Part shown: positions 20,106 through 32,723 of the stretch, in pieces
How the letters are laid out: each line of letters starts with the position of its first letter
How positions within the stretch are numbered: position 1 is the stretch's first letter
Assembly (NCBI GenBank): GCA_030549175.1
Contig: JAUKUA010000001.1
Coordinates: 4,402,001-4,466,000, forward strand
Source: Lasiosphaeris hirsuta
Taxonomy: Eukaryota > Ascomycota > Sordariomycetes > Sordariales > Lasiosphaeriaceae
Length of the DNA: 64,000 bases
Direction: 5' to 3'
Translations under genes and position numbers: made by a program
The notes under the pieces: model-generated
What the model was told of the DNA's origin: nothing
Database searches by the model: none
The model's input: the letters and a program-made list of their open reading frames with translations, nothing else

Positions 20106-23100
20106 CGTAACGCCCGATGAGCGAGGGCTTCTAGATGAGTCGCCGGCTCAGCTCTCCTGCATGCAATGTATCACCGCTGGACCGCTTGCTAGACAATTCA
20201 CACCGTGCCTACGTAGTCGAGGCTGATAAGCCACCACCAAGGTGTCGTTCAAATGTCACATCTGGAATGCTAGCTCAACAGGGGCTGGAAAAGGGCCCAA
20301 AAGTCCCGCCGACACTCCTGAAATAGACTATGTTTACGACCCGAGTTTTGGTAGCACCCAAGCCCACTCCGACACAGCAAGCCGGGTACGGCAAGACGGT
20401 TGCCCAACTCAGATTTCCCTCCGTTCCTCTCTCTACCGGGTATACTTACTCGCCCTCATGTTGCCGTGATACCGCAGCAGCCAAACTCTACCGCCACTCC
20501 TCCAAGATAGCCATCGGCGTCCCACCACAATCGGGAACTCTCTCAACCTCCCTTTCCGAAGAACTTTCCAACACCATCGCCTTGGCGGTATCGCAAATCC
20601 GACCCCATCCTTAGGCGGGGAAGCGGCTAGAAGACGCCAGTGTTCGGGCGGGGGAAGGAGGGCTAACTCCCGTCACCCCCGCAGCATCAGGTTCCCCTTT
20701 TGTGCCCGCCGTTGATGCTATCCTTCGCTTCTCGAGACTTTCGCCAGCCTACTCTTTCGAGGGGCTGCTTCTTGTCATCCCGGTCGCAACTGTCCACCTC
20801 TAGGCTCCAAGCATACCTCCTTGTCTTCCTTTTGATGTTAATCTTGATTCCCCCTTCACAATGCTCAATCCCCAATCCCAATCACTGCAAGACTGTCTCC
20901 ATGGCCCCTTACTCAAGTCTTATCACCCCACGGCTATCTGCGCGTGGCGTCTGGCTTTCGCCTTGTTGGCAAATCAGAATGTCTGCCCCCACCGGCGTCT
21001 GGCAGCTCTACGGTCTCCCATTCCACTCGCCGCCCCAAAATTATCATGCCGCCATGGCTGCCCCAGAGAGGTGGTTATAGTGGCCCCAGGGTATGCAGCC
21101 TGTGCCGATTAGGCCGTGACGTCGTCACTACATCCACACCTCCTATGTGTCCATGCTCCGAGTTGTCCGAAACTGTGCATACGCCGCAATCCCGGAAGCT
21201 CCCATTCACGTTCAGACTTCAGAAATATAATCACACAAATTTAGCGAGGCTGGCGACGTGATGTCTACCAACTTAGGCACTGGGGCCTCTCCTGCTAGAA
21301 CAACTATTTGGAGCTGAAGAGAACCGACTTCTAAGGTGGAGGTGGTAGAGTTCACAAAACATCCCAGGGAGCAATGAACTACTCAACAAAACTAGGTATG
21401 TGACACTTAAGTAGGTATGGAGTCAGGCAGCTTACTGAGGAGCTGTAGGCGGGACCTTTCAGAAAGCCAAAGGCATCTGTTTGCAGCTCAACCGCTCTAC
21501 CTCCTTCGAGTCGGTGACAAAAATCCGGAACCAGGAGGAGATCTGGAGACGACATCCGACATGTATAAGGAAGTCGCCGCCGAACGAACCAATAGCTTAC
21601 GAGGAAATGCCTTGGGGAAAAAAAAAGGAATAAGAAAAACTTCCGACTCAGTTTGGGCGTTTTCTCATGACATATGGCGAGGAAGCGCCACTCTTTGCAA
21701 GCTAAATTGGCTTAAACCTTCCCTTGTTTACGATTCGCTGGAATTATAAGGTTTGTCGCACGCATTGACGCTACCTAGTAGATTCTCAGATGCCAGGTGT
21801 GAAAGTAGCCCTACGGTGCCAGATGCTGTTCTCGCTGACTCTACTGTGTGGCGGACCATGGGTTCTTCTGCCCTCTCGAATGATCCTTATTATCCATCTC
21901 TTGAAGAACCTGATTTCTCCGGCACTGCTACCTGCCTTTCGCCTTCTGTATGAGGCAGGTGCTTTTAAAGAGATGGATGTGACATCCATGGCACACGAAG
22001 GGCGTGAGCAAATCTACCGGGAGTATGCTATTAGGTGAGAGGGAGGGAGGGAAGGAGGGAAGGAGAGGGGAGGGGGTGGGTGGATACAAAAGTTGCACTA
22101 GGGCAGGGGCAACATGAAGCAGCATGACAACCCAAATTCTGTAATTATCTCAGCTATTCTTGAGTTGACCCCAGAGTACCTATAATTTGGGTGAATGTAG
22201 TCTCCCTCAAGATCTGCTCGTCCCTCATGGCCGCTCTCTCAAGGTGTCATGATGTGTAGGGAATGAGGCTAGTAACACCGTGACACCAATCTGGAACGGG
22301 GATTGCTTGCTTGGGGAGCTATGGAAGGCAATGGGGGAGGGACGGAGCGTAGTGAAAGAGGCAACTGAGAAGGGCTCCGGCGGATTGTGGCAGGGGGGAC
22401 CTCTTGATACTGACAAATCCACCGCGAGCCTCCTAGGGGGGATTAGCTTCTGCTCTGTTGCCCTTCACGTTTCAGCTGTTGGCCTGTCAATGTGCGCATG
22501 TCGATGCCAACCCTTCCTAGTTTTACGCAAATCTAGAGCTGCAGTCCTAAGAGTGCCAAGGCGGCCGGGAAGTCATTGTGTCAGCAAGAGGCTCTGGAAC
22601 GATTACCAGGTGGGGGCCTAGTGCCAGTCCCATTCCCGCTCTTGGGTAGGCCCTACACCGCATTTCGGCCGAAAGGAGAGAGCAGGTGCTGGGCGGAATC
22701 AGTCACATCTTAGCCCTGCATTTGATCGGTTTGTTTCGGAACGCCTTGTTGTGATCTTGTTCCTACAGCTGCCTGGGTTACGATGGGTGGGGAGGTACTT
22801 TCACAATCCCTCCGTGATAGATAGGTACGTTAGGTATGCATTCGGCTCTCGGCATGCGAATGGCCGCCGCTGCGCGGCCCCTATAGACGAGGGCCACGAA
22901 GGGAAAGCCAACGCAAAAGTCGATGTGTAATATGGTTATCACGGACAGAAGGAGCCTTATATGTATTCCAAGGCACTGTGCTTTGTCTCCACTTTCTGTT
23001 AGATCAGTAGACGCCCGGGCATATCTGACGTTATACAGATTGGCCCCGAGGTACTTTATGGCAAGCGTTACCACTGGTCCCCATCCACACTTATTCGGCT

Positions 23101-23262
23101 CAGATCGCCCTTGTCAGGGGATTCTCCTGCTCTTTGATCCCCTGCCAAGAGGCTATTACTGTTCTTCCCAGCTCAACGCAGCAGCGGCAGCATACCCATA
23201 CATATCCACGGCGAAGCCCCTCCCGCCCTACACTAATCACTGAAGATCCCTTTGTCACCACT
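20106..23262. other. Gene-poor region
   Basis: More than 3 kb without a supported gene. Longest frames (up to 126 codons) have no family motif, poor start contexts and no partner exons. It contains the polypurine tract at 22036-22083. Confidence 0.45.
22036..22083 (+). repeat. Polypurine (GGGA)n-like tract
   Basis: GAGAGGGAGGGAGGGAAGGA and similar units, about 48 bases with only G, A and one T. Four or more G-runs make a G-quadruplex possible on this strand. Confidence 0.7.
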
Positions 23263-23427
23263 ATGTGCAATCGGACCCTCAACATATGGCGCTGCGGCTA
23301 CCCAACCTACGAATTCTTGCCGATGGACCGCTGCTCGTTGTTCAGCTCAACTACGTTAACCTGCGCGTCGATGTGGGGCGGTCCAAACACGATAAGACGA
23401 TATATGTGCTGTACCGCGTGCAATTAG
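23263..23427 (+). CDS. Possible small Cys-rich protein, 54 residues
   Basis: ATG at 23263 to TAG at 23427. The protein has seven cysteines in 54 residues (MCNRTLNIWRCGYPTYEF.., MDRC, TC, MCCTAC). The MCxxT...CG start resembles small intracellular Cys-rich ascomycete proteins I have seen. There is no signal peptide. No expression signal or homolog could be checked, and a chance frame is quite possible. Confidence 0.25.
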   Translation: MCNRTLNIWRCGYPTYEFLPMDRCSLFSSTTLTCASMWGGPNTIRRYMCCTACN

Positions 23428-26400
23428 GCCGAGTATATAGATGGATACGCGGGAAGTAGGAGAAGATGCGGAGACAGTAGCTGGTGGGTGTGTGGCTGTG
23501 ACGTTAGTATCAGGAGGAGAGGAGTAAAGAGTAACCAATTTGGTAGTTATTAAAAGAAAAGAATCATTTGATCAGGCTTTAGAGAGAGGAAGTAGCTCGG
23601 CGATATAGCGAGATGGCCTTAGGGTGTCGGGAGCGTCGAGATTATTGTGCCCCTCTCGGAGCATAGAGCGGGAGCCACAAGTGGCTCGAGGAAACCTTCC
23701 TGGGGGTCCGGCCAGGCCGAACCAGGCGGCATGCCTGCGTGCCGCCGCGCCGGCAGTAAAGTAGTTAGCATTGGCGGCGGCGGGTGCTGCCGGCACTCCT
23801 ATGCTGCTGCTCCCGGCTATGGTAAGCAGATGGCCCGGTCTTTATTCTTTGCGCCCAAGTTCGGTCCTCACCTCTTCTGCGGTTTGTCTTGTTGGCGCCA
23901 AAGGGCTGATCGGCTATAGAATTGTGGTTACGGAACTCTACGCTATCGCTACGGTGATGCCGGGCTAGTTTACGCTGGTATATGACTACGGCAACTCGTG
24001 CACTGGTAAGCACCAAAATCCACGCTTCTTTTGTTATCACAGCCTGTGCCTGGATTGTTAACCACATTGGGGCACCCTCGTTGACGGTATTATAAAGGCC
24101 TTGGTCGTTTCCCTACAAACTGTCCATCATCGGTGTCCACCTTGTTTGAGCTCTCGACGTGTCAGTGGCGACAGACATCCATTAGCCCAAGATCCTCTGT
24201 GGCATGACGGACTGGGAGTGTTCAAATCCACAGCAGTGGCATCGGGCTCGGCGATTCGACCTTGCAATGAAGGGAAAACGTCCAATCGATTTTCGTGGGA
24301 CTTTTTCATGGAAAGCGTTTCCGACTGTACCACACCGTCTGCCTTATTAGAATTAGTACCACCCCCCCTCCCCCTGTCATTGGCATCTCTATAATTCTTG
24401 CTTGCTTTACGCACAGGCAGTGGCCGCAAATCCCCCGGTTTAGCCCCACTCTTTCCCCAGATTCCATCGAAGGCCGGGGCCGATCCCCTGCCTCGCAACC
24501 GTCGCCATATTTCCGTGTATTGAACGCCCCCTCCCCCGAGCAGGAGCGATACTCCTTGTCTAGCTGCTACCGTTATAAGAGACCGGGGAAGAGAGAAAAA
24601 GACGAAACGTAAAAAAGAAACGTTGGCCAAAATTCAGCTGTCTTCCCCGGCTGTCGCTCTGCCAAAGCCAGACTGAAGCCCCCGGCCATCATCCTTGTTC
24701 CAGCTCCACGACCTGTAATTACCTCTAAATAGGCGAGCTCATCATTTGACAACATGAACAATGCAGTGTGCTGGTGTGCCAACAATGGTGAATCCCTGTC
24801 ACTCCACTTTGCCCCTGACCAACGCGGCCCCTCTCTCTCTCGGAGCATAGCGGATGTTGCAGTGCAAAGTGGATGTTGCAGTGCAAGGGCAGTATGTGGA
24901 CCGACGGGGGCTAGCTTCCTGAAGTAGCAGGAGAGATGGAGCGGGGGTGCAGAGCAACTGTCAGCGGGGCACTTTTCCACACAAGCCGCCAACGGGCCAG
25001 CATCTGAATTTCCAATTACGCAGAAAGGGAATCGGGCAACATCAAGACAACCTGATGGCTTAAGAAATGCAGCTAAAAAACCAAGGTTGACTTTTAGCAA
25101 CGTCGTTGAAACATTACATCCAGTCTTCGGCTACACTACAATGGCCCCCTCAAAACCTGAACAGTTTCTTATTGGACCGGTTGATCAAATTCTCCCAGGC
25201 AGGGTAGGTCTTCGGTTTGCACCCTCCACAGAGCTCCTCCACTCTGCAAAAAGTATGAGAATATATCTTGGAAACTTGTTTCTGGGTCTTTCTCGCTTAC
25301 CTATATTCAAATTCCGTCACATCGGGTTGGCATCTCTTATTCCGCGTGAGGGTATACTCATGACACCATTTGGATGCCATCCACCGAAAGTGACCACAAG
25401 AATACTCGCGCTATCAACGGTTAGTAGTGTAAGATAGCTGGTATGTAAGTACTTACCTGGGTATAACTGCACATTGCTGCTGTTCGTGGTAACTGGTTTT
25501 CTCGTTAGTGGTGAAAGAGGATCTAATTACAGAAAGCAAGCCCGAGGAGAGCACCCAGGCCGAGCAGAGAGAATGAGAATGACGACCTAAATACCTATAG
25601 GTAAGATGGTTGCTGGCTGAGCTGCACGCCCCGGGGGACTGACCATTCCTATTCGAGGTACCGTCCTGAATCCCTTCCAGGTGTCTCGCCATGGAGGAAG
25701 TAGTGGGGAATGCAGACGAGAGACTGGCTTAGAAGACGACGAAGCAGCAAGCCCATGGTACATCCGATTAAAAAAAAACAAATCTGTCGGTGTTCGGTGT
25801 TCAGGTGCTTCAACCCCAAGTACCGTTCCCAGTCCTTCGCCATACAGTGTTATATATGTACAGGGGAGCTGCGACGTGTTCCCTTTCTGGGTGTGTTGAG
25901 TCTCGATCCTGTCCGAACAGGTGCCGTCCGTGTTCAGCAGTTCTGTGATTGGTGCGACGTGATGCTCATCGCCGTCTCCGAGCGCCGTAGTAGTGGCGGT
26001 GGGCGTGGTGGAGCTTGCAGTGACGGGCGGACCGCGAAAGCCTGCGGATGTTGGCCGGAAGTAAGAGACTACATCGGCGGTCAGGAGGCAACTAGCCCGC
26101 ATGCGGAGTTGGGAGTCTTTACAGAATTGGCCTTTTCCGACGACGCCCCTCCACTTTGGCACGAAAAGGAAAGGTGGCTGACCCTCATAGTATTGAAGGA
26201 TGATGCTGAAAAAATAAAATAAGCAGCGGACAAAGACGTACTTTCATGCCACAGAGTCGGCCCTGGACCACCCAGGCCGCAGCTAACCACAAACAGGACC
26301 GCACAAAACTATAGGCGAAAGAGATGCCATGGAACACATGAAGCCAACAAGGAGCTAATATAGGAAACATTATGGAGATATGTAGATTGATATGTCGCCC

Positions 26401-26508
26401 AACTTGCAGACCCGCTGCGCTCAACTTCCGCCGCGATATTCCCTCGCACCTGGGCACCCGCATTTCGAAGAAGCCGTCTATTCTGGGCTGCATTCCTCAA
26501 GCCAAGCC
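23428..26508. other. Gene-poor region
   Basis: About 3 kb downstream of the bZIP gene without a supported gene. Frames such as the minus-strand one around 25587-26162 lack a proper start and any motif. Confidence 0.4.
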
Positions 26509-27360
26509 TTATCTGCCGTGTCGAGCGTTAAGAAGGCCGGACACGGGAATTCGGGATTTGGGGGACGGCGGAGGCAACTTGGAATTACCGAAAGAGACGT
26601 CTGGGTGTAGGGCCGGCGAAGATACCGCTGTCCGATGGCAAACTCCCCCCAGACGGGCGAGTGAATAGGGCAGTGGTGGTGGCGGCGGCGGCGCGCGTAT
26701 ACTGTTCCCGCCTACCCGCAAAGTGTCGTTCACCGGCCGGTGTTGGATCGGGGGGTTGACGGTAGAGTCTGTGTTTTGAGAGCGCGTGCCGTCGAGAGCT
26801 TCGGGAGTGTGAGACACGATACATCGTAGGCGATGCAGCTCTTTCTTGTGCAGATCGAGCGCCGTTTCTAACTCTTGTACCCGCCCCCGTAGCCTCTGGA
26901 ACTCGGCTTCCAAGTCCTCTTTGTCCCGCTGCTTTTTCCGCCGAAACTTGGCCGAGGCCAACGCATTCCGTCTTCTTTTGTCGGCCGCATGCCTCGAGCC
27001 CGTTACCATATCCACCCGGGCGGCGACCAGGTGGCAGGCTGGAAGCGCGGAACCGGCAGGCTGGGAAGCTCGAGGCGCGGTACCGTGGGAAGTAGACCCG
27101 TCAGGTGAAGCAGCTGGGGAGAAGGGCCGACTGATGGCGGTCTTGGGGGAGGCATATTCAACAGGTAGTAGTAATCTTCTCCATCCTTCTTGTTTGATAG
27201 GAAGCAGTGCCGGAAGGGAGGGGTGGACTCTGGTATTTCGATTGTCGAAGGGAGAGTAAGATTCGGGGTAGTTTGTCTGGCTGTTTTGATGGTAATCCGG
27301 TAAGGGCGGAATAATGGGAGAGGGAGGTCTCAGGAGTTGTTGAAGAGAGGGTCGACTCAT
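26509..27360 (-). CDS. bZIP transcription factor
   Basis: 283 residues from ATG 27360 (MSRPSLQQLLRPPSP) to TAA 26509; the frame is open further 5' but has no ATG in good context with coding character. The basic region is DKRRRNALASAKFRRKKQRD, with the invariant N-x7-R spacing and the NxxASAxFRxKK form shared with the CYS-3/MetR and GCN4-like fungal factors. The zipper follows with leucines in EFQRLRGRVQELETAL and HKKELHRLR. Upstream is a Pro/Ser-rich region with PIKQE; downstream a poly-Pro run (APPPPPPLP). It should act in the nucleus as a dimer; its targets are not deducible. It has long gene-poor flanks on both sides. No intron is needed. Confidence 0.82.
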   Translation of the reverse strand: MSRPSLQQLLRPPSPIIPPLPDYHQNSQTNYPESYSPFDNRNTRVHPSLPALLPIKQEGWRRLLLPVEYASPKTAISRPFSPAASPDGSTSHGTAPRASQPAGSALPACHLVAARVDMVTGSRHAADKRRRNALASAKFRRKKQRDKEDLEAEFQRLRGRVQELETALDLHKKELHRLRCIVSHTPEALDGTRSQNTDSTVNPPIQHRPVNDTLRVGGNSIRAPPPPPPLPYSLARLGGVCHRTAVSSPALHPDVSFGNSKLPPPSPKSRIPVSGLLNARHGR

Positions 27361-29555
27361 TGTGCCGCAGCAACGACACCCACTGAGCACCACTGGCAAG
27401 TGGCGGGCAGGATAAGGTAGTATAAAAGTGGAAGGTTGATGAGAGAGATGAACTCTGTCTACGAAGTACCGATATAAGAGGGAGTGGAAAACCTCCGTGA
27501 CAAACAAGAGGAACACCCTAAAAGTCGCGTTGCAGTGGTGATTCGCAACACTATCTTCTAGCAGAAAAGGGGACGCTTCGAAGGCTAGGCAGCCTTCTGG
27601 GCATCGCTGCCCACCCCAATTCTCAGTCTTGGTCCCACTCGCACGTCTACACACTGTGAAAAAGCGATTCTTCACGATCCAAGGACCTCGTCGAAGTCAG
27701 ACACCCTCTATTGCCAAGGAGAACCCCAGTCTCCCCGTCAGCGATGTGATGCCATGGGTGTAAGGGTGTGCCTAGGAACCTAATGCGAATCGTCATCGGA
27801 TGGCAGGGCGGGGGTGTGTAGTGGGCCGTACCGCTCCGTCTCCCCATTGCGAGGAGGCGTAGCGTCTTGCTTTTCAATGTGCTGACAGGCTTTTCCTCTC
27901 TGAGACGCCGGAGAGGTTTTTCCTCCCTCGCCAGCCGCCCCTCTTCCGCCTCCCGTTTTCCTTCCGCCTCCCGTTTTCCTTCCATCATCTTCCCTTTTTT
28001 CTAATTTCCGCCCCTGTTTTACTGGGGGCGAGGTTTGGCTTTCTTCAGGTTGTTAGGCACGGATTATACTCCCCGGGCTTGCCTGCCGTCTTTGTTCCCG
28101 AGATAGAGCCAGGTGTGTTCCCCGTTACGCCGGTGAACTGTATGAGAGGTGTAACACGAAGGAATCACAATGTCTGCCGCAACCGCTGTTTGGGTATCCG
28201 AATCCCAATGCCACGCCGGCCTCTACCATGCACCCAGCCACCACCGCATCAGGCGCTCACTCCCCTCCCCTCACGCATCGGTGGGTTCACGAGAATTCCA
28301 ACTTCGCATTGCCCAGAACGACTGCCAACTCCGTCTCACACCCAGGGCCACCCATCCTGGCGGGCCCTGCTATCCCGTCACAGCCTGACTGCGGCCGTGT
28401 CAGCCGTTTGCCGAGCCCCTTTCCTGCCTCTCCCTTGCCCTTGCCTACGAAGCCGACGCCTTGGACATGTATTTTTGGATGCCAACGACGTGGAGCTACA
28501 AAGGAAAAGATCAAAGTTTCACGATAAGCAAAACAGACGGGAAGAGGGCACACAGCCTTGTATTCGCCTTAATAGCTGACAGATCTTTGAGCACCGATGT
28601 CCCACCACAACCGTCACCGACAGTCAACGCTCGCGCTACATCGCCTCCTGAGACTACCGCCCTTACTGGGCCGCATCCAACACAACCCCGAGTTACGAAT
28701 GCAACCCCATTTCCTAGCCCCAATGCTAATTAGTTCCCCAAACGATCAGACCTCAACCTGCTAGGCAAGGTACCTTGCTTCCTCTCTTCAAAGCCTCAGG
28801 ACGCTCGCGTCTGTATTCGTTCGAAAAGTCGGGCAACTTGAAGGAAAGCATATGATCATGCGTCCAATTTTCCGAATTCGCATACACCCCAAGGACCCTC
28901 GGCTGTTACAAACAGGAAACTAGTTGCTGGTTGATGTGGGCCTTTTGTTTGTTGAGGAGCATGGCCGGTTGGCTTGGGACCAAGAAAAGGGGAATCGGAA
29001 TATCGGGTTCGGTCCGAGGTTACTACCAAGGGTCGACACAAACAACGCGGGTTGCCATCTTCCCATCTCGTACCCCTAACAGTCTTGATCAATGGAATCG
29101 CAGAGGCCCTGTTGGAGTTCCGGGCCACGATGCTTCTCAACCAAGGCTCGGGGGGCGGGGCGGTGATGATACGACTCCAACGTACCAGTGCGTGCCTTAC
29201 TACAAGGTACTAGGCTTGTGCCCGGTGGGTTTCTTGGTCATGGCCGGGTTTCCTCATATTCAGTGTTTGCAATGGCGGTTGTGCTAAATGGCGAAGCATG
29301 CGATACTATTATAGGGATATGGATCCAAAACACTCACTCCACACGATTTGTTCAACGGCTAGAAGAGACAAGGAACGCTGCTGGGGCTAACAATTGATAG
29401 TTTGGCTCAGAGTTCAAGGTCAAATTTTCGAGATGCAACACAAGGGTCTATCCCGTCTTCCGGTTGTCAAGCTCTTTTCTTCGAGCTGTTTCCCAATTCA
29501 TCAAAGTTTGAGAAACAGCGATTGCCTTTTTTTACCGCAGAATTGTTTGTCAAAG
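27361..29555. other. Intergenic, bZIP upstream region
   Basis: About 2.2 kb containing the bZIP 5' leader and promoter. No supported gene. A CT-rich stretch with a repeated CCTTCCGCCTCCCGTTTT unit lies near 27945-27985. Confidence 0.45.
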
Positions 29556-30951
29556 ATGGTCCCCGTGCTCTGCAACGGGCGGAGGTTCGACGTGACAGAC
29601 AACCTGCACGTAGCTTTCATGTGAATCCGACTCGAACACCAGACATGGATAGTCTGGGTAGATGCGGTATGTCTGGCCTCTAGCATTATGCAGAAACGAA
29701 ATACTAAGTGTGCCAAGATCTGTAGTAACTAACAAAGCATCCCCGAACGTAGCTACCACGTCGCATTCATGGGGGACGTGTACTGCCACGCCAAAAAGGT
29801 GCTTGTTTGCTTCGGGAAGGACGTCGACGGCGGCGCCGAAGATGTGGCTAGCCTGGCGTACGAGGTCTCCGGCATGGTCCGCCAGCACTCGACCATCGCC
29901 GAGATACCCCGGCTGACTTCCCGAGACCCTTTGCCCGACGACGTTAGATGGAATGCCGTTGTCACCATGTACAACCTGCCGTGGCTTAATCGTGCTTGGG
30001 TGATACAGGAAGTCGGGCTTGCTCAAGACCTCCCGGTCCTCTATTGTGGCGTGGGCTTCTCGTACCGCGACTTTGTGAAGCTCGCCAAGTGGTGCATGGA
30101 GTGTGCTCCCATCCTGGAGGTCAAGTTTGGCCTCTCCTTTTCTATCCATGCTTTGTGGGGAGACTGGTCCGACAACTGGTGCGAGAGGTCATTGTATCCA
30201 GACTCGACCCCTTTTGTAAATCTTGAACCAAACTCATGGGCTGTCATGCAAGGACGACCGCGATCACATCTACTCTCTCCTCAGCCACCCGCTCGTACGG
30301 CTGGAGGGAGGCGGACTCCTCGTCACGTCCGATTTCAACAAGGATCCTATGGATGTCTGGTTTTAACTCGCGGTCCAGCTCCTCCTGAAGCAATACGGTC
30401 TTCGCGTTGTTTCAGCTGTTGAGCACAACCCTGACAACCTTGAAAGCTCCTATCCATCCTGCTAGCCCGAGGAATACACGTACTGCACGCAGCCTTGGTG
30501 TGCTTCTAAGCTTCTACTACAACGCCGATGGCGGCATATCCTTGCCACCTTCGGGTGTGAAACCTTGGGTTGACGGGCACCAGCAGTTGCGCATCGAGGT
30601 ATCAGTCGTTGATATAAGACATGCTGCCGAGAATACAATAGTGGGCAACGATAGGAGTGATGGAAATGCTGGCATTCTCAGTGTTAAGGATCAAAACTCC
30701 TTTGAAGGAGACGCGGACCGATATTTTGTCGATATGAAGCTAATGGGCGATGGCCGAAGTTTTTTCTTTACGGAAAGGGGCTATTTTGGCGTTGGCTCTT
30801 GGATAGCTGAAAAGGGGACCTGGTATGCATAGTACCAGGAGCCAAATGCCCCCTCCTGTTGCGCGACGTGGTAAACGCAGAGTCTCGACCGTCAGAATGC
30901 GTACGTGCATGGGTTGATGAGAGGAGAGGCGATTTCCTCAATCGAAGATAG
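29556..30951 (+). pseudogene. HET-domain (heterokaryon incompatibility) gene, inactivated
   Basis: Hallmarks of the HET domain can be read in order but in changing frames: VPVLCNGRRFDVTDNLHVAF, then TGA (29622), IRLEHQTWIVWVDAVC, PERSYHVAFMGDVYCHAKKV, LPWLNRAWVIQEVGLAQ, LSCKDDRDHIYSLLSHPL, then WF*LAVQLLLKQYGLRVVSA (TAA) and YPSC*PEEY (TAG). The C-terminus has RSFFFTERGYFGVGSWI and a shifted GDLVCIVPGAKCPLLLR. That is at least three nonsense codons and three frame changes. The 5' part with the usual YEALSYVWG block is missing. In intact form such proteins trigger cell death on fusion of unlike hyphae. Dead here. Confidence 0.8.
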
Positions 30952-31421
30952 CTGGCGGCTCACTATGGAGCCCTTTGTCATTTGTTGATGGGGACGGGGG
31001 CGGGGGCAAATGAACAAGCAACACCAGGGATTCGCTGGTCGTCACCGACGCAACCACTAGTCTGGCCCTCACTGGCTTATCTATGGGAGAGCGGACAGGA
31101 TTCCGAGTTTTCCCATGAGCCCTTCTCTTATGTGTAAAGTACGCTGGATGTGAAAGCTCGGGAGCCCAGAAAACGGGATACAAAGCCCGGGAAATGGTAT
31201 GTAACTGAAACCGGAAAGACCAGCTCCTTGTTAACCTAGACGAAATCTTTGTAAAGGGTTAGGGTTGAACGTGGAAATGATAGCGCATGCATGTGACACT
31301 CCAAGCGGCCCAAGCTCCTAATCCCGATGCTATGCGACGTCGCCTGGAGGTTTCCCCCTCGGACTCTTAGCTAGGAGCTGGTTTCCCGGAATCCCATGGG
31401 TTGAACAGTACACACAACACG
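30952..31421. other. Short intergenic gap
   Basis: Nothing beyond flanking sequence of the two pseudogenes. Confidence 0.4.
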
Positions 31422-32677
31422 ATGGCGAGGCTTGCGCTACCTTCACGCCGTTTACTCACACAATGCCGTTCGCGGCCCATGGTCACTAGCCGACGGTTTG
31501 CAACAGCCTCTGACACGGCCAACGGTAGCCAGTAGCGACTCGATAACCATGTCAAGATTGTCGAAGTCGGCCCCCGCGATGGGCTTCAAAACGAGAAGAC
31601 CATCCCGCTAGCAACTAAGATCGAGCTAATTGAGCGGCTGGCCAAGGCAGGCCTGACGACGATTGAGGCTGGCGCTTTTGTATCGCCAAAGTGGGTGCCG
31701 CAGGTAAGCTCAACAGACCTTGTTACCCAAAAAATCGCGGCCCACTGCTTGCGGCCCGCATCAACCTAGTTTCACGGAATTCTAATGAGCTCGCGCGATT
31801 GGTACCCACAGATGAGCAACCCTAGCGAAACCCTCAAATACCTTCTATAGCATGATATCCCCTCGCGCGTCCCACTCATCTTCTCCTTCCTCGCACCCAA
31901 TACCAAAGGCCGAGAGAGGGCGACCGCCATCCTCTCCCGCGACCCAAAATCCTTCACCCGCGAATCCCAGCGCACCCCTCCCTCCGAAGACCCCCCCTAC
32001 CCAAAAGCCGGCCCTCGAAATAGCCGTCTTCGCCGCCACACCGAGTCCTTCTCCCACCGCAATCTCAACTGCTCCATTGTCGACTCCCTGACCCGCTTCA
32101 GCGCCGTCATCGCCGCCGCCAAGGACGCCGACCTTCGCGTGCGCGCCTACATCTCGGTGGTACTGGGATGTCCGTTCGAAGGCCCCGCTGTCGATCCGCA
32201 TCGGGTGGCTACCCTGGCTACCGAGCTGCTCGGCATGGGCGCTGACTCATTCTCGCTGGGCGATACGACAGGCGTGGGTACAGCGCCGTGGGACTGCGGA
32301 GCTGCTGACCTGCCTGCGCAATGCGGGGGTACGGGTCGGCGAGGACGTGGCGATGCACTTCCACGACAGGTACGGGCAGGCCCTGGTCAATACCGCGGTC
32401 GCGCTGGAGCACGGGGTTGGGGAGTTTGACAGTAGCGTGGGCGGGCTAGGTGGGTGTCCGTACAGCCCCGGGGCCTCGGGGGAATGTGGCGACGGAGGAT
32501 GTGGTCTACTTTCTGGAGAGCTTGGGTATAGATACATGGGTAGATCTGGACGCGGTCGCTGAGGTTGGCGCGTGGATCATGGGCGAGGTTGGGAAGCCGC
32601 ACGGGGGCAGCATAGGTAAGGCGCTGCTTGCTGCAAAGGCGCGGGAACGAGCTAAGAAGGAGGGTAGTGGAGCGTAG
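31422..32677 (+). pseudogene. Hydroxymethylglutaryl-CoA lyase, inactivated
   Basis: Exon 1 (31422-31703) starts with an Arg/Ser/Leu-rich presequence (MARLALPSRRLLTQCRSRPM) fit for mitochondrial import. A TAG follows at 31533, then the classic [17 protein letters not shown] and [13 protein letters not shown] 108-nt intron leads to exon 2, with a TAG at 31848, [71 protein letters not shown] and the active-site loop [14 protein letters not shown]. Frame slips occur near 32010, near 32285, and in the loop, where a fifth G shifts [16 protein letters not shown] out of frame. The enzyme would split HMG-CoA into acetoacetate and acetyl-CoA in leucine breakdown. Catalytic parts remain legible, so decay is recent. 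Confidence 0.85.
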
Positions 32678-32723
32678 GCTGAACAACAAGAGAGAGGGTG
32701 AGGACCGAACATAGTTTTTTTTT

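Noticed and set aside
20700..21080. Plus-strand frame with a hydrophobic stretch (QAYLLVFLLMLILIPPSQC)
   Set aside because: The start context is weak, the rest of the frame has no coding character, and no intron partners are present.
25587..26162. Minus-strand frame of 191 codons with Thr-rich middle
   Set aside because: No proper ATG near the start, frameless ends, no family resemblance; left out as probable chance.
27647..27988. Frame starting MMEGKREAEGKREAEEGRLA
   Set aside because: It comes from a short CCTTCCGCCTCCCGTTTT repeat on the other strand; no further coding support.
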